Source of the DNA: CAYSLU01 sp964431965
GTDB taxonomy: Bacteria > Verrucomicrobiota > Kiritimatiellia > CAIKKV01 > CAYSLU01
Direction: 5' to 3'
Assembly: GCA_964431965.1 (NCBI GenBank)
Contig: CAYSLU010000026.1
Coordinates: 1 to 54,493, forward strand
Length of the DNA stretch: 54,493 nt
The notes under the pieces are model-generated. The model saw only the letters and a program-made list of their open reading frames with translations, searched no databases and was not told the DNA's origin. Below are positions 8,579 to 17,300 of the stretch, piece by piece. Each line of letters opens with the position of its first letter. Position 1 is the stretch's first letter. The position numbers were made by a program, and so were the translations under genes.

Positions 8579-9298
8579 ATGTCTGAACTGGCCATGTCGT
8601 GGGGCCGGATGGCTTGGTGGGACAGCGGTGGAGCGGGTCTTCCCCTCGTGCTCCTGCACGGGACCGGCTGCGACTCCGAGGACTGGGATCCGATGCTCGC
8701 CCATCTGCCGGCGAGCGTGCGGGTCGTGAGACTTGATTTCCGCGGCCATGGCGCGAGCGATGCCGGCGATGCGGCGTTCACGTTGGACGACCTTGCGGCT
8801 GACACGCTGGCGGTGACGGAGCATCTGGGGCTCCGGCGCATGGTCCTGGCGGGGCACAGCCTGGGGGGGATCGTGGCCATGGTGGTGGCGGCGCGGTCGC
8901 CGGCCGTGGCGGGCCTGGTGCTGCTGGAAGGCTGGACGAACCGGCGGGCGATGGGTGCGTTCCGCGAGCCCCGGCTCTTCGGCGGACTGGATGCGGCGGC
9001 CATCGCGCGGATCGAGGCGAAGAGCCGCGCGGTCGTCGGGCGGTTCAGGCCCGACGTGTGGGCCGGGTTCTGCCGGTCGGTGCAGGGGCACGACTCGTTT
9101 CCGTTTCTGGCGCGGACGACGGTTCCGACGGTTGAGGTCTACGGCGACGCCGGCTCGACACCGGACACGGAGCGCGCGCTGCAGATTCCGAAGAACCCGC
9201 ACATCCGGACGGTCTGGATCGCCGGTGCCGGCCACTATCTCCCACACGAGAAGCCTGCCGAGATCGCCCGCATCTGCCGCGAGGCATCGGGCCGGTAG
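8579..9298 (+). CDS. Alpha/beta hydrolase
   Basis: Encodes about 239 residues of the alpha/beta-hydrolase fold (esterase, lipase or haloperoxidase-like). The oxyanion motif LLHGTGCDSEDW is near residues 21-32, the nucleophile elbow GHSLGG near 96-101, a candidate acid is in VYGDAGSTPDTE and the catalytic His is in GAGHYLPHEKP near the C-terminus, so a full triad is plausible. The ATG at 8579 lies 9 nt after a GGAG box; a GTG at 8573 is in frame but too close to that box. No signal peptide, so cytosolic. The substrate is unknown. It follows a family A repeat and is probably transcribed separately from the sulfatase. Confidence 0.85.
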   Translation: MSELAMSWGRMAWWDSGGAGLPLVLLHGTGCDSEDWDPMLAHLPASVRVVRLDFRGHGASDAGDAAFTLDDLAADTLAVTEHLGLRRMVLAGHSLGGIVAMVVAARSPAVAGLVLLEGWTNRRAMGAFREPRLFGGLDAAAIARIEAKSRAVVGRFRPDVWAGFCRSVQGHDSFPFLARTTVPTVEVYGDAGSTPDTERALQIPKNPHIRTVWIAGAGHYLPHEKPAEIARICREASGR

Positions 9299-9398
9299 TT
9301 GCGCTCCCCTCGCTCCCTCGTCCGTTGCCCGCTGCTCCCGCCCCCGGCATCGACTACTGATCACCGCCCACCGCCCCTTCGCTCCTCCCATCGTCCGA

Positions 9399-9427
9399 TT
9401 GACGGCGTCGGACGAATGTCGGATCAT
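9399..9427 (+). promoter_or_regulatory. Weak candidate promoter of the NERD gene
   Basis: A good -35 box (TTGACG, 9399-9404) lies 17 nt before a poor -10 box (GATCAT, 9422-9427), upstream of a strong GAGGAGG ribosome-binding site at 9444-9450. Confidence 0.25.
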
Positions 9428-9456
9428 GCGCCTTGTCTGTCACGAGGAGGACGGCG

Positions 9457-10191
9457 ATGCCCAGCGAGCCGCGACGGAAGCACGCGCGAGTGATTGGCAG
9501 CCCCGGCGAATGGGCTCGGTTTACCGGGCTGGTTCGGGCCGTTCTGCCTCTGTTCCCCATCACGCTCGCGAGCGGCTACCTCCTGCGCGCGCTGCTGCCC
9601 GTGCCGGATATGAGCAAGCCGGTCGTGGGACTGCTGTTTCTCTCCCTCGCCGGCGTACTGGCTTGGTTTGCCCTGTTCAAGGGACGCCGTCTCGGGATGT
9701 ACCTGAAGGGCGCGAAGGGCGAGGAGATCGTGGCCCAGGAGCTGGCGTTTCTGCCAGCCGACTACACGGTCTTACACGGCGTGAACCTTGAGGGTCGTGC
9801 GCTCCTGTCGCGGGGCGATTGCGACCACGTCGTCATCGGGCCGACCGGCGTCTTCCTGGTGGAGACCAAGAACTGGAACTGCCAGATCACGGTGGCCGAG
9901 GGCAAGGTCCTGTGCGACGGTCATGAGCCACCGCGCCAACCGCTGGACCAGGCGAAGCGACTCGCCTCCGAACTGCAGCGCCGGTTCACGCAGACGCTCG
10001 CGGCGGCCCCGGTCGTCCGGCCAGTCGTCTGCTTTGTCGGAGCCACGATGGCCGGCGGCTCGAAGGGCGTTTCCGGCGTCCTGGTCTGCGCGGCTGAATC
10101 GCTGCTCCGCATCATCGAAGCACCGGCTGACGAGCCCCTGCCCGAGGCTATCCGCCAGGCGGCTGTCCGTGATCTCGAGACGTTGGGGTGA
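9457..10191 (+). CDS. Membrane-anchored NERD-domain protein
   Basis: Encodes about 244 residues. NERD is a nuclease-related domain with a PD-(D/E)XK-like core, often membrane-tethered and of uncertain role. Two hydrophobic segments lie near residues 22-45 and 55-75 (LVRAVLPLFPITLASGYLL; VGLLFLSLAGVLAWFALF). The NERD core follows: KGAKGEEIVAQELAFLP, DCDHVVIGPTGVFLVETKNW (acidic D plus the E-x-K motif) and VVCFVGA. The ATG at 9457 has GAGGAGG 6 nt upstream; the longer TTG start at 9433 has none. A family A repeat follows the stop. Nucleolytic activity is inferred from the family only. Confidence 0.85.
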   Translation: MPSEPRRKHARVIGSPGEWARFTGLVRAVLPLFPITLASGYLLRALLPVPDMSKPVVGLLFLSLAGVLAWFALFKGRRLGMYLKGAKGEEIVAQELAFLPADYTVLHGVNLEGRALLSRGDCDHVVIGPTGVFLVETKNWNCQITVAEGKVLCDGHEPPRQPLDQAKRLASELQRRFTQTLAAAPVVRPVVCFVGATMAGGSKGVSGVLVCAAESLLRIIEAPADEPLPEAIRQAAVRDLETLG

Positions 10192-10215
10192 GGCGGCGGT
10201 CCCTTTCCGGGGTTC

Positions 10216-10308
10216 AGCCCACCCCCCGCTTCGCGGACCCCTCCCAGGAGGGGATCGACTTGCTCCGGGTCCCCTCCTGGGAGGGGTGCCCGCAGGGCGG
10301 GGTGGGTT
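10216..10308. repeat. Family A palindromic repeat, copy 2
   Basis: Left arm CCCACCCCCCGCTTCGCGGA with CCCCTCCCAGGAGGGGATC; right arm TCCCCTCCTGGGAGGGG followed by TGCCCGCAGGGCGGGGTGGG. Each arm also contains its own small palindrome (CCCCTCC...GGAGGGG). It lies between the NERD gene and the ECF sigma gene. Confidence 0.85.
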
Positions 10309-10342
10309 CCCGTCGCGGGAGCGATTCCCCTGCTTTTCATCA

Positions 10343-10370
10343 TTCCATTCGCGCCCCCTCCCGTTAGAAT
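10343..10370 (+). promoter_or_regulatory. Candidate promoter of the ECF sigma operon
   Basis: TTCCAT at 10343-10348, a 16-nt spacer and TAGAAT at 10365-10370, leaving a leader of about 80 nt before the ATG at 10458. A second -35-like TTGACT at 10390-10395 has no matching -10 box at the usual distance; it could belong to a promoter read by the ECF factor itself, but this cannot be shown from one site. Confidence 0.3.
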
Positions 10371-10457
10371 GGCCGCACGGTTCGCACATTTGACTTTTCC
10401 CGAAGGCACCCGCTGCCTCAGTCGTCTATAGCAGTGACGACGCTGTTGAGAGCCGGC

Positions 10458-11018
10458 ATGGACAAACCGAGGGAGAGCCCGGCGCGCGCGGCCACGGCCG
10501 ACGCAGCGCGGCAGATGGAAGCCATCATGGCCGGCCATGAGGCGGTCCTGCTCCGATATGCCACGGGTATCCTTGGTGACAGCCATGCCGCACAGGATGT
10601 GGTGCAGACCGTGTTCATCAAGCTGTTTCAGAACTGGAAGCCCGGGCTCTACGAGACCGACGCGATCCGCGGGTGGCTCTATCGGGCCACGCACAACTCG
10701 GCGGTCGACCATATCCGGCGCGAGTCCCGCCGCCGCCTGTTCCTGTTCCGCCAGGCGAAGGAGGCGGTTGACCCCGACCCCGTCGCCCCGGCCAACCCCG
10801 GGCTCGATCGCGCGGAGCGGATCCGGCAGGTCCTGGCGCACATCCGGAAGCTCGATTTCCCGGAGCGGCAGGTCGTCCTGCTCCGGCTCCAGGAGGGGCT
10901 TTCGTATGCGGACATCAGCCGGATCACGGGACGGAGCGAAGGCAACGTGGGATTCATCCTCCACCACGCGGTGAAGAAGCTGGCGCGCTGGGTGAAGGGT
11001 GCGGCGGACGCGGCGTGA
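10458..11018 (+). CDS. ECF-type RNA polymerase sigma factor
   Basis: Encodes about 186 residues, the usual size for an ECF sigma factor, which redirects RNA polymerase to a small regulon in response to an envelope or extracytoplasmic signal. Region 2 is clear (LLRYATGILGDSHAAQDVVQ, then FIKLFQNW and GWLYRATHNSAVDHIRRESR), and region 4 is FPERQVVLLRLQEGLSYADI followed by SRITGRSEGNVGFILHHAVK with the helix-turn-helix. There is no C-terminal sensor extension. The ATG at 10458 is preferred over the GTG at 10434 because the extra residues are not family-like. The next gene, carrying an anti-sigma zinc finger, starts 2 nt after the stop, so sigma and regulator are made together. Confidence 0.93.
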   Translation: MDKPRESPARAATADAARQMEAIMAGHEAVLLRYATGILGDSHAAQDVVQTVFIKLFQNWKPGLYETDAIRGWLYRATHNSAVDHIRRESRRRLFLFRQAKEAVDPDPVAPANPGLDRAERIRQVLAHIRKLDFPERQVVLLRLQEGLSYADISRITGRSEGNVGFILHHAVKKLARWVKGAADAA

Positions 11019-11020
11019 AC

Positions 11021-14000
11021 ATGAACCCGACATGCGACCAGATCGATGCGCGGCTGACCGCGTGGCTGCTCGGCGAGCTCGACGAGCCCGCCGCGGCCGA
11101 GGTGCGGACGCACGTCGAAGCGTGCCCGCGCTGCCGCGCGGCCGCCGCCGCGATCGGCCCGACGCTCGAGCTTCTGCGCGAGGGCCTGTCCGCCGACGCG
11201 GCCCTCCCGCGCCGGCTGAGCCCCACCCGCCGCGCCGCCATCCTCGCCTCCCGCCGCCGGCTCCGCTTCCCGGTTTCGCGCATCCTGCAGGTGGCCGCCC
11301 TGCTGATGGTGGGTTTCGTGCTGGTTGGGATGCTGTTGCCGGCGACACAGCAGGCGCGCGAGCGTGCACGGAGGGTGGATGCGGCTGCTGAAATGCAGGT
11401 GGTGAACTGCGAGGTGCAGGAGATAGCAGAGGATCTCACGGTTCTCCATGACGTCGGCGGCATCGTCGGCGAGTCTGGTGAGGGCGTGGCAGCCGACCGT
11501 CTGGAGGAACGAGCCACGACGCCGTTGGCGGGGTCGGATCAGTCGGATGGGGCCGATCTGTCGGATCGCAACAGCGGAAACCTCTTCGCCTACTACGACC
11601 GCGCAAACAGGCCGGGCGACGGCAACGGCTCAGTGGGGCTAGGCGGTGGGGGCGAGGCAGTTGACACCCCGACCTCCGGCGAGAAGGCGGCCCCGGCAGG
11701 TGATGAAATCGTGCGGCTGGGCGAGGCGATGCTGGCCCAGCGGTCCGATGCGCCGAGCACGTATGGCCTTGACGACACCTACTATAAGTCTGGAACCCCC
11801 GCTTTGCAGTCAAGCAGCGGACCCCGCCCACGCGGTGATCGATCGGGTCCGAATCCCCTCCCCGAAGGGGTGCCCGCAGGGCGGAGTGGGTCGTCGGTCA
11901 GCACCGAAAGCGGACTGGCATCCTTCGACTCCAGTCTCGCCGCTGGCGCGCCATCTCCCGTGACGGCACCCGCGGATGGGAGGGCGCTGGCTGAGTCCGC
12001 CCTGGGCCTCAGCCCGGCCGTGGCTCCCTCCGCGGATGAGCCGATGGAACTCGAGCGGGAAACCGGCAGTCTCCAGCCTGAGCCCCTCGTCCTCAAAGGC
12101 CTCTACGCCTCCCGAAGCGCAGGGGGGCGTGTATCGGCCTTGGCGAAGCATGACGCTTCATTGCTGAAGTCCAGCAAGAGCGCGGGATCGCCCCCGGCGG
12201 CCACGGCTGACAAGGAGCTTGCTGCTGGTGGCGTCGCCCACGCCTACACGGACAACCGTGACGGTCAGTCGATGGCATGGTCGATGCCGGTGAGCGGCTC
12301 AACGGCCCCTGACGCCCCTGCAGCCGAGTCGCCGGCCTTCGCTTCATCTGTGAACGGTCCGGTTGCACTCTTTGGCAACATATCGGGGGCCGCCAAGCCG
12401 TCTGGCAGCGCAGCGCTGCGCGATGAAGTACCGGCAGACTGGTCCGAGACTACGACCGAGGGCGAAACGCTCGGCCGGCTTGAGACCAAGGCAAAGGCCT
12501 CGGAAACAGCGGCGCGCGAACGAAAGGACAGCGGGCTCGCCTCCGTCGTCTCCGCGAAGCCTGAGCCCACGCCGGTGCCTCTCCCGGCCGCGCTGGCGCC
12601 AACGCGCCCCAAGCCTCAGGCGGCTGCGCCAAACGCGGAGGAAGCCCGCAAGAAGCTGCTGGCGACCGATAGCATCCCGGCTCCGCCGGCCGTCCTGGCC
12701 TCGTCGACCGCCACGAGCTTCAAACGCGACGAAGACTCAAAGCGCGCCCCCGTGTTCCGTGCCTATGGGGTCAACCCGTTCGTGGTGGTCAGCAAGAACG
12801 CGTTCTCGACCTTCTCGATCGACGTGGACACCGCGTCCTACACGCTGGCTCGGAATTACATGCTGAAGGGCCGGCTGCCGCCGCCCGAGGCGGTGCGCAC
12901 GGAGGAGTTCGTGAACTTCTTCGACTACGCGTACAAGGCGCCGGTGAACCGGGCTTTTGCCGTGCACGTCGAGGCCGCGCCATCCGCGTTCGGCCGCGGG
13001 CTGCACCTCCTGAAGATCGGCGTCAAGGGCCGGCCGGCCGGCCGCGAGGAGAACCGGCACGCGAACCTCGTGTTCCTGGTCGACACCTCCGGCTCCATGA
13101 GCACGCCCGACCGGATTGGTCTGATCAAGGAGTCGCTGCGCCTGCTGGTTGATCGGCTGGGGCCGGACGACCGCGTGACGATCGTGCAGTATGACTCGCA
13201 CGCGCGGCTGGTGATCGAGAACGTGCCGGCGGCCGACAAGGCCCGAATCCTGCGCGCGCTATCCGGGCTGCAGCCCTCCGGCTCGACGAACCTGGAGGAG
13301 GGGATGCGGCTTGCGTACGAGGTGGCGGCCCGCCGCTTCGCGCCGGGCGCCGTGAACCGCGTCCTGATCCTCTCCGATGGTGCGGCGAACCTCGGCGACG
13401 TCGCCGCCGAAGATCTCCTCCGCCAGGTGGAGCGCTACCGCAAGCAGGGCGTGTACTGCTCGGTCTACGGGTTCGGGATGGGCACGTACAACGACGAAAT
13501 GCTGGAGACGCTTGCGAACAAGGGCGACGGCACGTACGCGTTCATCGACTCCATCGATGAGGCGCGCCGCGTGTTCGTGGAGGAGCTGTCCGCAACGATG
13601 AACACGATCGCCTCGGACGTGAAGATCCAGGTCGAGTTCAGCCCGGCGCGGGTGAAGGCGTTCCGACAGCTCGGCTACGAGAACCGGGCGCTCCGCAAGG
13701 AGGACTTCCGGAACGACCAGATCGACGCGGGCGAGGTTGGCTCGGGGCAGTCGGCCACGGCGCTCTACGAGCTGGAACTGCAGGGATCGGCGCGCGAGGC
13801 GATCGGGGTTGTCCGCGTCCGCTATCGCGACCTGGCGTCCGGCAAGATCGAGGAGATCGCCGAGCCGGTCTCAGCCGACTGCCTGAAGCCGTCCTTTGAC
13901 TCCGCGGACGTGAGGCTCCGGCTGGCCGCCTGCGTGGCCGAGTTCGCGGAGATCCTGCGCGGCAGCCCGTTCGCCGAGGGCTCCGAGTTCCGCGACGTGG

Positions 14001-14104
14001 CCGCGGCCCTGCGGCCGGTGGCGCTCGAACTCAGCATCGACGGCCGCGTGCAGGAGCTGCTGCGCCTGGTCCAGAACGCGGGCGGTTTGAGCCGGGGCGA
14101 GTGA
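11021..14104 (+). CDS. Anti-sigma zinc finger - TM - YfbK-type VWA fusion protein
   Basis: Encodes about 1027 residues with a striking order. Residues 1-60: a zf-HC2/ZAS-type anti-sigma domain with His31-x3-Cys35-x2-Cys38 and a possible fourth ligand, Cys5. Residues about 86-108: one membrane helix (ILQVAALLMVGFVLVGMLLP), followed by PATQQARERARR, which resembles the DUF1559-type post-helix motif. Residues about 110-575: a low-complexity Ala/Ser/Pro-rich linker. Residues about 580 on: the YfbK N-terminal domain (NPFVVVSKNAFSTFSIDVDT), a VWA domain with intact MIDAS (DTSGSMS, SGSTNLEEG, ILSDGAANLGD) and a DUF3520-like C-terminus. Zinc finger in the cytosol and VWA in the periplasm would make a one-piece transmembrane sensor for the sigma factor upstream (inference). 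The linker contains a family A repeat read in frame. Confidence 0.9.
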   Translation: MNPTCDQIDARLTAWLLGELDEPAAAEVRTHVEACPRCRAAAAAIGPTLELLREGLSADAALPRRLSPTRRAAILASRRRLRFPVSRILQVAALLMVGFVLVGMLLPATQQARERARRVDAAAEMQVVNCEVQEIAEDLTVLHDVGGIVGESGEGVAADRLEERATTPLAGSDQSDGADLSDRNSGNLFAYYDRANRPGDGNGSVGLGGGGEAVDTPTSGEKAAPAGDEIVRLGEAMLAQRSDAPSTYGLDDTYYKSGTPALQSSSGPRPRGDRSGPNPLPEGVPAGRSGSSVSTESGLASFDSSLAAGAPSPVTAPADGRALAESALGLSPAVAPSADEPMELERETGSLQPEPLVLKGLYASRSAGGRVSALAKHDASLLKSSKSAGSPPAATADKELAAGGVAHAYTDNRDGQSMAWSMPVSGSTAPDAPAAESPAFASSVNGPVALFGNISGAAKPSGSAALRDEVPADWSETTTEGETLGRLETKAKASETAARERKDSGLASVVSAKPEPTPVPLPAALAPTRPKPQAAAPNAEEARKKLLATDSIPAPPAVLASSTATSFKRDEDSKRAPVFRAYGVNPFVVVSKNAFSTFSIDVDTASYTLARNYMLKGRLPPPEAVRTEEFVNFFDYAYKAPVNRAFAVHVEAAPSAFGRGLHLLKIGVKGRPAGREENRHANLVFLVDTSGSMSTPDRIGLIKESLRLLVDRLGPDDRVTIVQYDSHARLVIENVPAADKARILRALSGLQPSGSTNLEEGMRLAYEVAARRFAPGAVNRVLILSDGAANLGDVAAEDLLRQVERYRKQGVYCSVYGFGMGTYNDEMLETLANKGDGTYAFIDSIDEARRVFVEELSATMNTIASDVKIQVEFSPARVKAFRQLGYENRALRKEDFRNDQIDAGEVGSGQSATALYELELQGSAREAIGVVRVRYRDLASGKIEEIAEPVSADCLKPSFDSADVRLRLAACVAEFAEILRGSPFAEGSEFRDVAAALRPVALELSIDGRVQELLRLVQNAGGLSRGE
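11795..11892. repeat. Family A repeat copy 3, inside the VWA coding sequence
   Basis: The right arm is clear: AATCCCCTCCCCGAAGGGG followed by TGCCCGCAGGGCGGAGTGGG, matching copies 2 and 5. The left arm (CCCCCGCTTT...GCGGACCCCGCCC) is more degenerate. The copy is translated in frame as a Gly/Ser/Arg/Pro-rich stretch at about residues 262-290, in the periplasmic linker, and causes no frameshift or stop. Confidence 0.7.
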
Positions 14105-14119
14105 GCAAGCGGACAAGAC

Positions 14120-14196
14120 GGGCACCCCTCCCATGGAGGGGACCCAGACCGGACCGATCCCCTCCTTGGAGGGGTCCGCGGAGCGGGGGGTGGGTT
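14120..14196. repeat. Family A palindromic repeat, copy 4
   Basis: Contains GGGCACCCCTCCCATGGAGG and GATCCCCTCCTTGGAGGGG followed by a GGGGGGTGGGTT end. The left outer arm is shortened compared with copies 1, 2 and 5. It starts 16 nt after the VWA stop codon. Confidence 0.8.
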
Positions 14197-14246
14197 GGCC
14201 TCCCTCGTATACCACTCGCTCGAATCCCGTCGTTTCGATGGTGTAA

Positions 14247-14272
14247 GGTGGCCCGCGGCCTCCGGGCGCGGG
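14247..14272. repeat. Family B repeat, half copy
   Basis: GGTGGCCCGCGGCCTCCGGG followed by CGCGGG matches the left arm of the repeats at 31078 and 45067. No right arm is seen. It lies 40 nt before the ATG of the giant gene, in its leader. Confidence 0.65.
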
Positions 14273-14310
14273 CGGCCGCCTGACATGCGGATGAATCAGA
14301 GGAGGGTGAC

Positions 14311-17300
14311 ATGAAGCAGATGATGATGGCGCTTGTGGCGGCGGTTGGCCTCGTTCCGTTCCTGGCCTCGGCCCAGGCCGAGCCGCGCATCGAGGTGTCG
14401 GATCTGGTCCTCGAGGGACAGATCGAGGGCGAGAACATCGTCTTCAGCATGCAGCTCACGGCCGATGTACGGGTCCGTGATTCGCGGCTGGGCATCGTGC
14501 AGGGAGACGTGGCCTGTCTCGATACGAAGCTGCCCCGGAGCGCAACGCTCGCGCGCGAGGGCGACCGCTACCTGATCGGCTTCGCCTCGCGCGGACGCTC
14601 GTCCGCCACGGTCCGCTTTGCCAGCCGGGCGGCCAAGGAAGGCGACTGGCGCCGCTCGACCTTCCTGATCCCGGCTTCCAACCTGCGCCGGATCTCCGTC
14701 GTGTGCGACCGCGAGGACTTGGACATCGCGTTCCCCGGCGCTCTGAACATCGAGCGCCGGAAGGACGAGAAGGGCCGCAAGGTCGTGAGCGCGGTGCTGG
14801 GCGCGAGCAACCGGTTCGAGGTGCGCTGGAAGCCGGAGACGAAGAAGCTCGAGGGCGAGCTGGCGGTCGAGTGCGACGCCAACGCGATTGCATCCGCCAG
14901 CGTCGGCGCGCTCGTGATGGATCAGCTTTTCACCTTCCGCGTCGTGCAGGGCGCGCTCCAGCGGGTGGCGATCGAGATTCCGGCCGACATCAATGTCACC
15001 GAGGTGAACGGCGCCGACATCCAGGACTGGCGGATCGCCGAGAGCGGCGGCGTGAAGCGGCTGGAAGTCGTGCTCAGCCGCCCGTACGAGGACTCCTACC
15101 GGCTCGGCGTGCGGGCCGAGCGCGTGCTGCCCGAGTTCCCGTGCCGGTTCGACCTGCCGGTGCTCGTTCCGCGCGGGGTCATCCGCACGAGCGGCTTCCT
15201 GATGGTCGGCACCGACAGCGCGATCAAGCTGCTGGCGGGCAAGCTGTCCGGGCTGACGCAGGTTGACCACGCGGCGTTTCCGCGCGCTGCTCTGGACTCG
15301 AAGAGCGGGATCGCCCGCCCGCTCCCGGCGAGGAGCGCGTACGCCTACCAATATGCGAACCTGCCATACTCGATTTCTCTGAGCGCGGACGACATCGTCT
15401 CCGAGTGCAGCGCCGACGACCGGCTGATCCTGTCGCTCGAGGACAACGACCTCACGCTGGCGGCCTCGGTCGAGTTGGAGTTCCGGGACGCGCCCGCGCG
15501 CGACGTGACGATTGCGATTGCGACCAACTGGACCGTATCCGCCGTATCGGGAAGCGCGGTCAGCGACTACGACGTACGCGACGGAACCAACGGGCGATCC
15601 GTGCATGTGTACTTCCAGTCCGGGCTGCTGGGCCGGACTCTGGTCGATCTGCGCCTCGAGCATACGCTGGCCAAGGACCGATCGGAGTTCAGCGTGCCGG
15701 TGTTCAGAGTCGAGGGGGCAAAGGCCGAGAGGGGCTATCTGGTGCTGACGGCCGAGAAGGGCCAGCGTCTGAAGGCCGACCGCGTGGAGGGGCTGCGGGA
15801 GGTCCACGCCGGCTCCATGCCCGTCCGGGTGGCCGACGCGCAGCATGCGTTCCGGTTCCGCGAGGCCGGCTGGTCGGCGACCGTGGCGATCGAGCGAACG
15901 GAGCCCACGCTGCACGCCGAGATCCTCACGTTGGCTTCGATCGGCGAGGGGGTTCTCTATGGCAGCGCGTCGATCACCTACCACATCAGCGGCGCGCCGG
16001 TGCGCCAGTTCCGGCTCACGGTGCCGGCCGCCGCACAGAACGTGGAGTTCAACGGCCGCGACATCCGCGGGTGGGCGCGCGATGCCGCGGCGGGTCAGAC
16101 CAACGGCGCGTGGGCTGTTACGCTCCAGGAGAAGGTCATCGGCGACTACACGCTGCTGGTGACGTACGATCAGAAGATCGGCTACGACCGGGCCGAGGTG
16201 GACGCGGGCGGCATCGAGACCGTGGGCACCGGAAGCGAGGTCGGGTACATCGTCCTCGCCAGCGGCGGGAGCTTCAGCCTGTCCGAAGGCCGGCTTGACG
16301 CGGGCCTGCTGCGCGTCGATCGGGAGGAGATCCCCCAGTCCTACACGCTCCTGATCAACGACCCCGTGCTCGCGGCGTACACGTACGGGCGGAAGCCGCA
16401 CGTCGCCCGCGTCAAGCTGGCGCGCTACGGGAGCGAGCGGCTGCTGGACCAGGTGCTCGACCACACCGCGTACTCCACGCGGATCGGCGAGGATGGCGAG
16501 TCGGTCACCGCGGTTGAGTACTTCATCAAGAACACGTCGCAGCAGTACCTCAGCGTCGCGCTGCCGAAGGGCTCGCGCCTGTGGACCGTCCGGCGGATTG
16601 AGGCGGACGGCTCGCGGGGCGACGTGGCGCCGCTCAAGGGCGAGGAGGCGACACTCATCCCGATCGGGCGGCCGCGCGATCCGAACGTGCCGATCCGCAT
16701 GGAGCTGACCTACGCGCAGACGCTCCCGGCCGTCGGCGTGCTCGGGCGGCGGATGACGCTGGAGGCGCCGGTCTCGAAGGGGGCACCGGCCACTTTGGCC
16801 CGCTGGACCGTCCAGGTGCCCAAGGGTTATGAGGGCCGCGGGCTTGCGGGAAGCAGCATGGCCCCGGACCGGCTGGTGACCGCCGTTGGGCTGGAGCGGG
16901 TGCTGGGCCGCGTTCTTGAGTTCTGGGGTGCGGCCGGCCGCGCGGCGGCTCCGGTGGCGGTCTTCCTGCTGTTCCTCCTTGCGGCGGTCTCGGTGCTGGT
17001 GCACGGCATCGCGCGGCGGACCGGCGTTTTCCGGGCGGCCGGCGTGGCCATGGTGCTGATCGTGGCGGGCGCGTTTGCCGCGAGCCTGGCGGCCGGATGC
17101 CACGCGGGGCGCGGGATCCACACCAGCGGGATCCTGATTCCGCCGCCCCTGTCGTCGGTCTCGTTCACGCGGACGCTGAGCCTCGCCGACGGCGGAGCCC
17201 TTTCGGTCAGCCTGCAGGTCGTCCCGCGGTGGCTGGGCGTCGGGGGATCGTTCGGATGGTTCGTGCTTTTGGGCCTGGCCGGGCTGGCGGCGGCGTTCCG

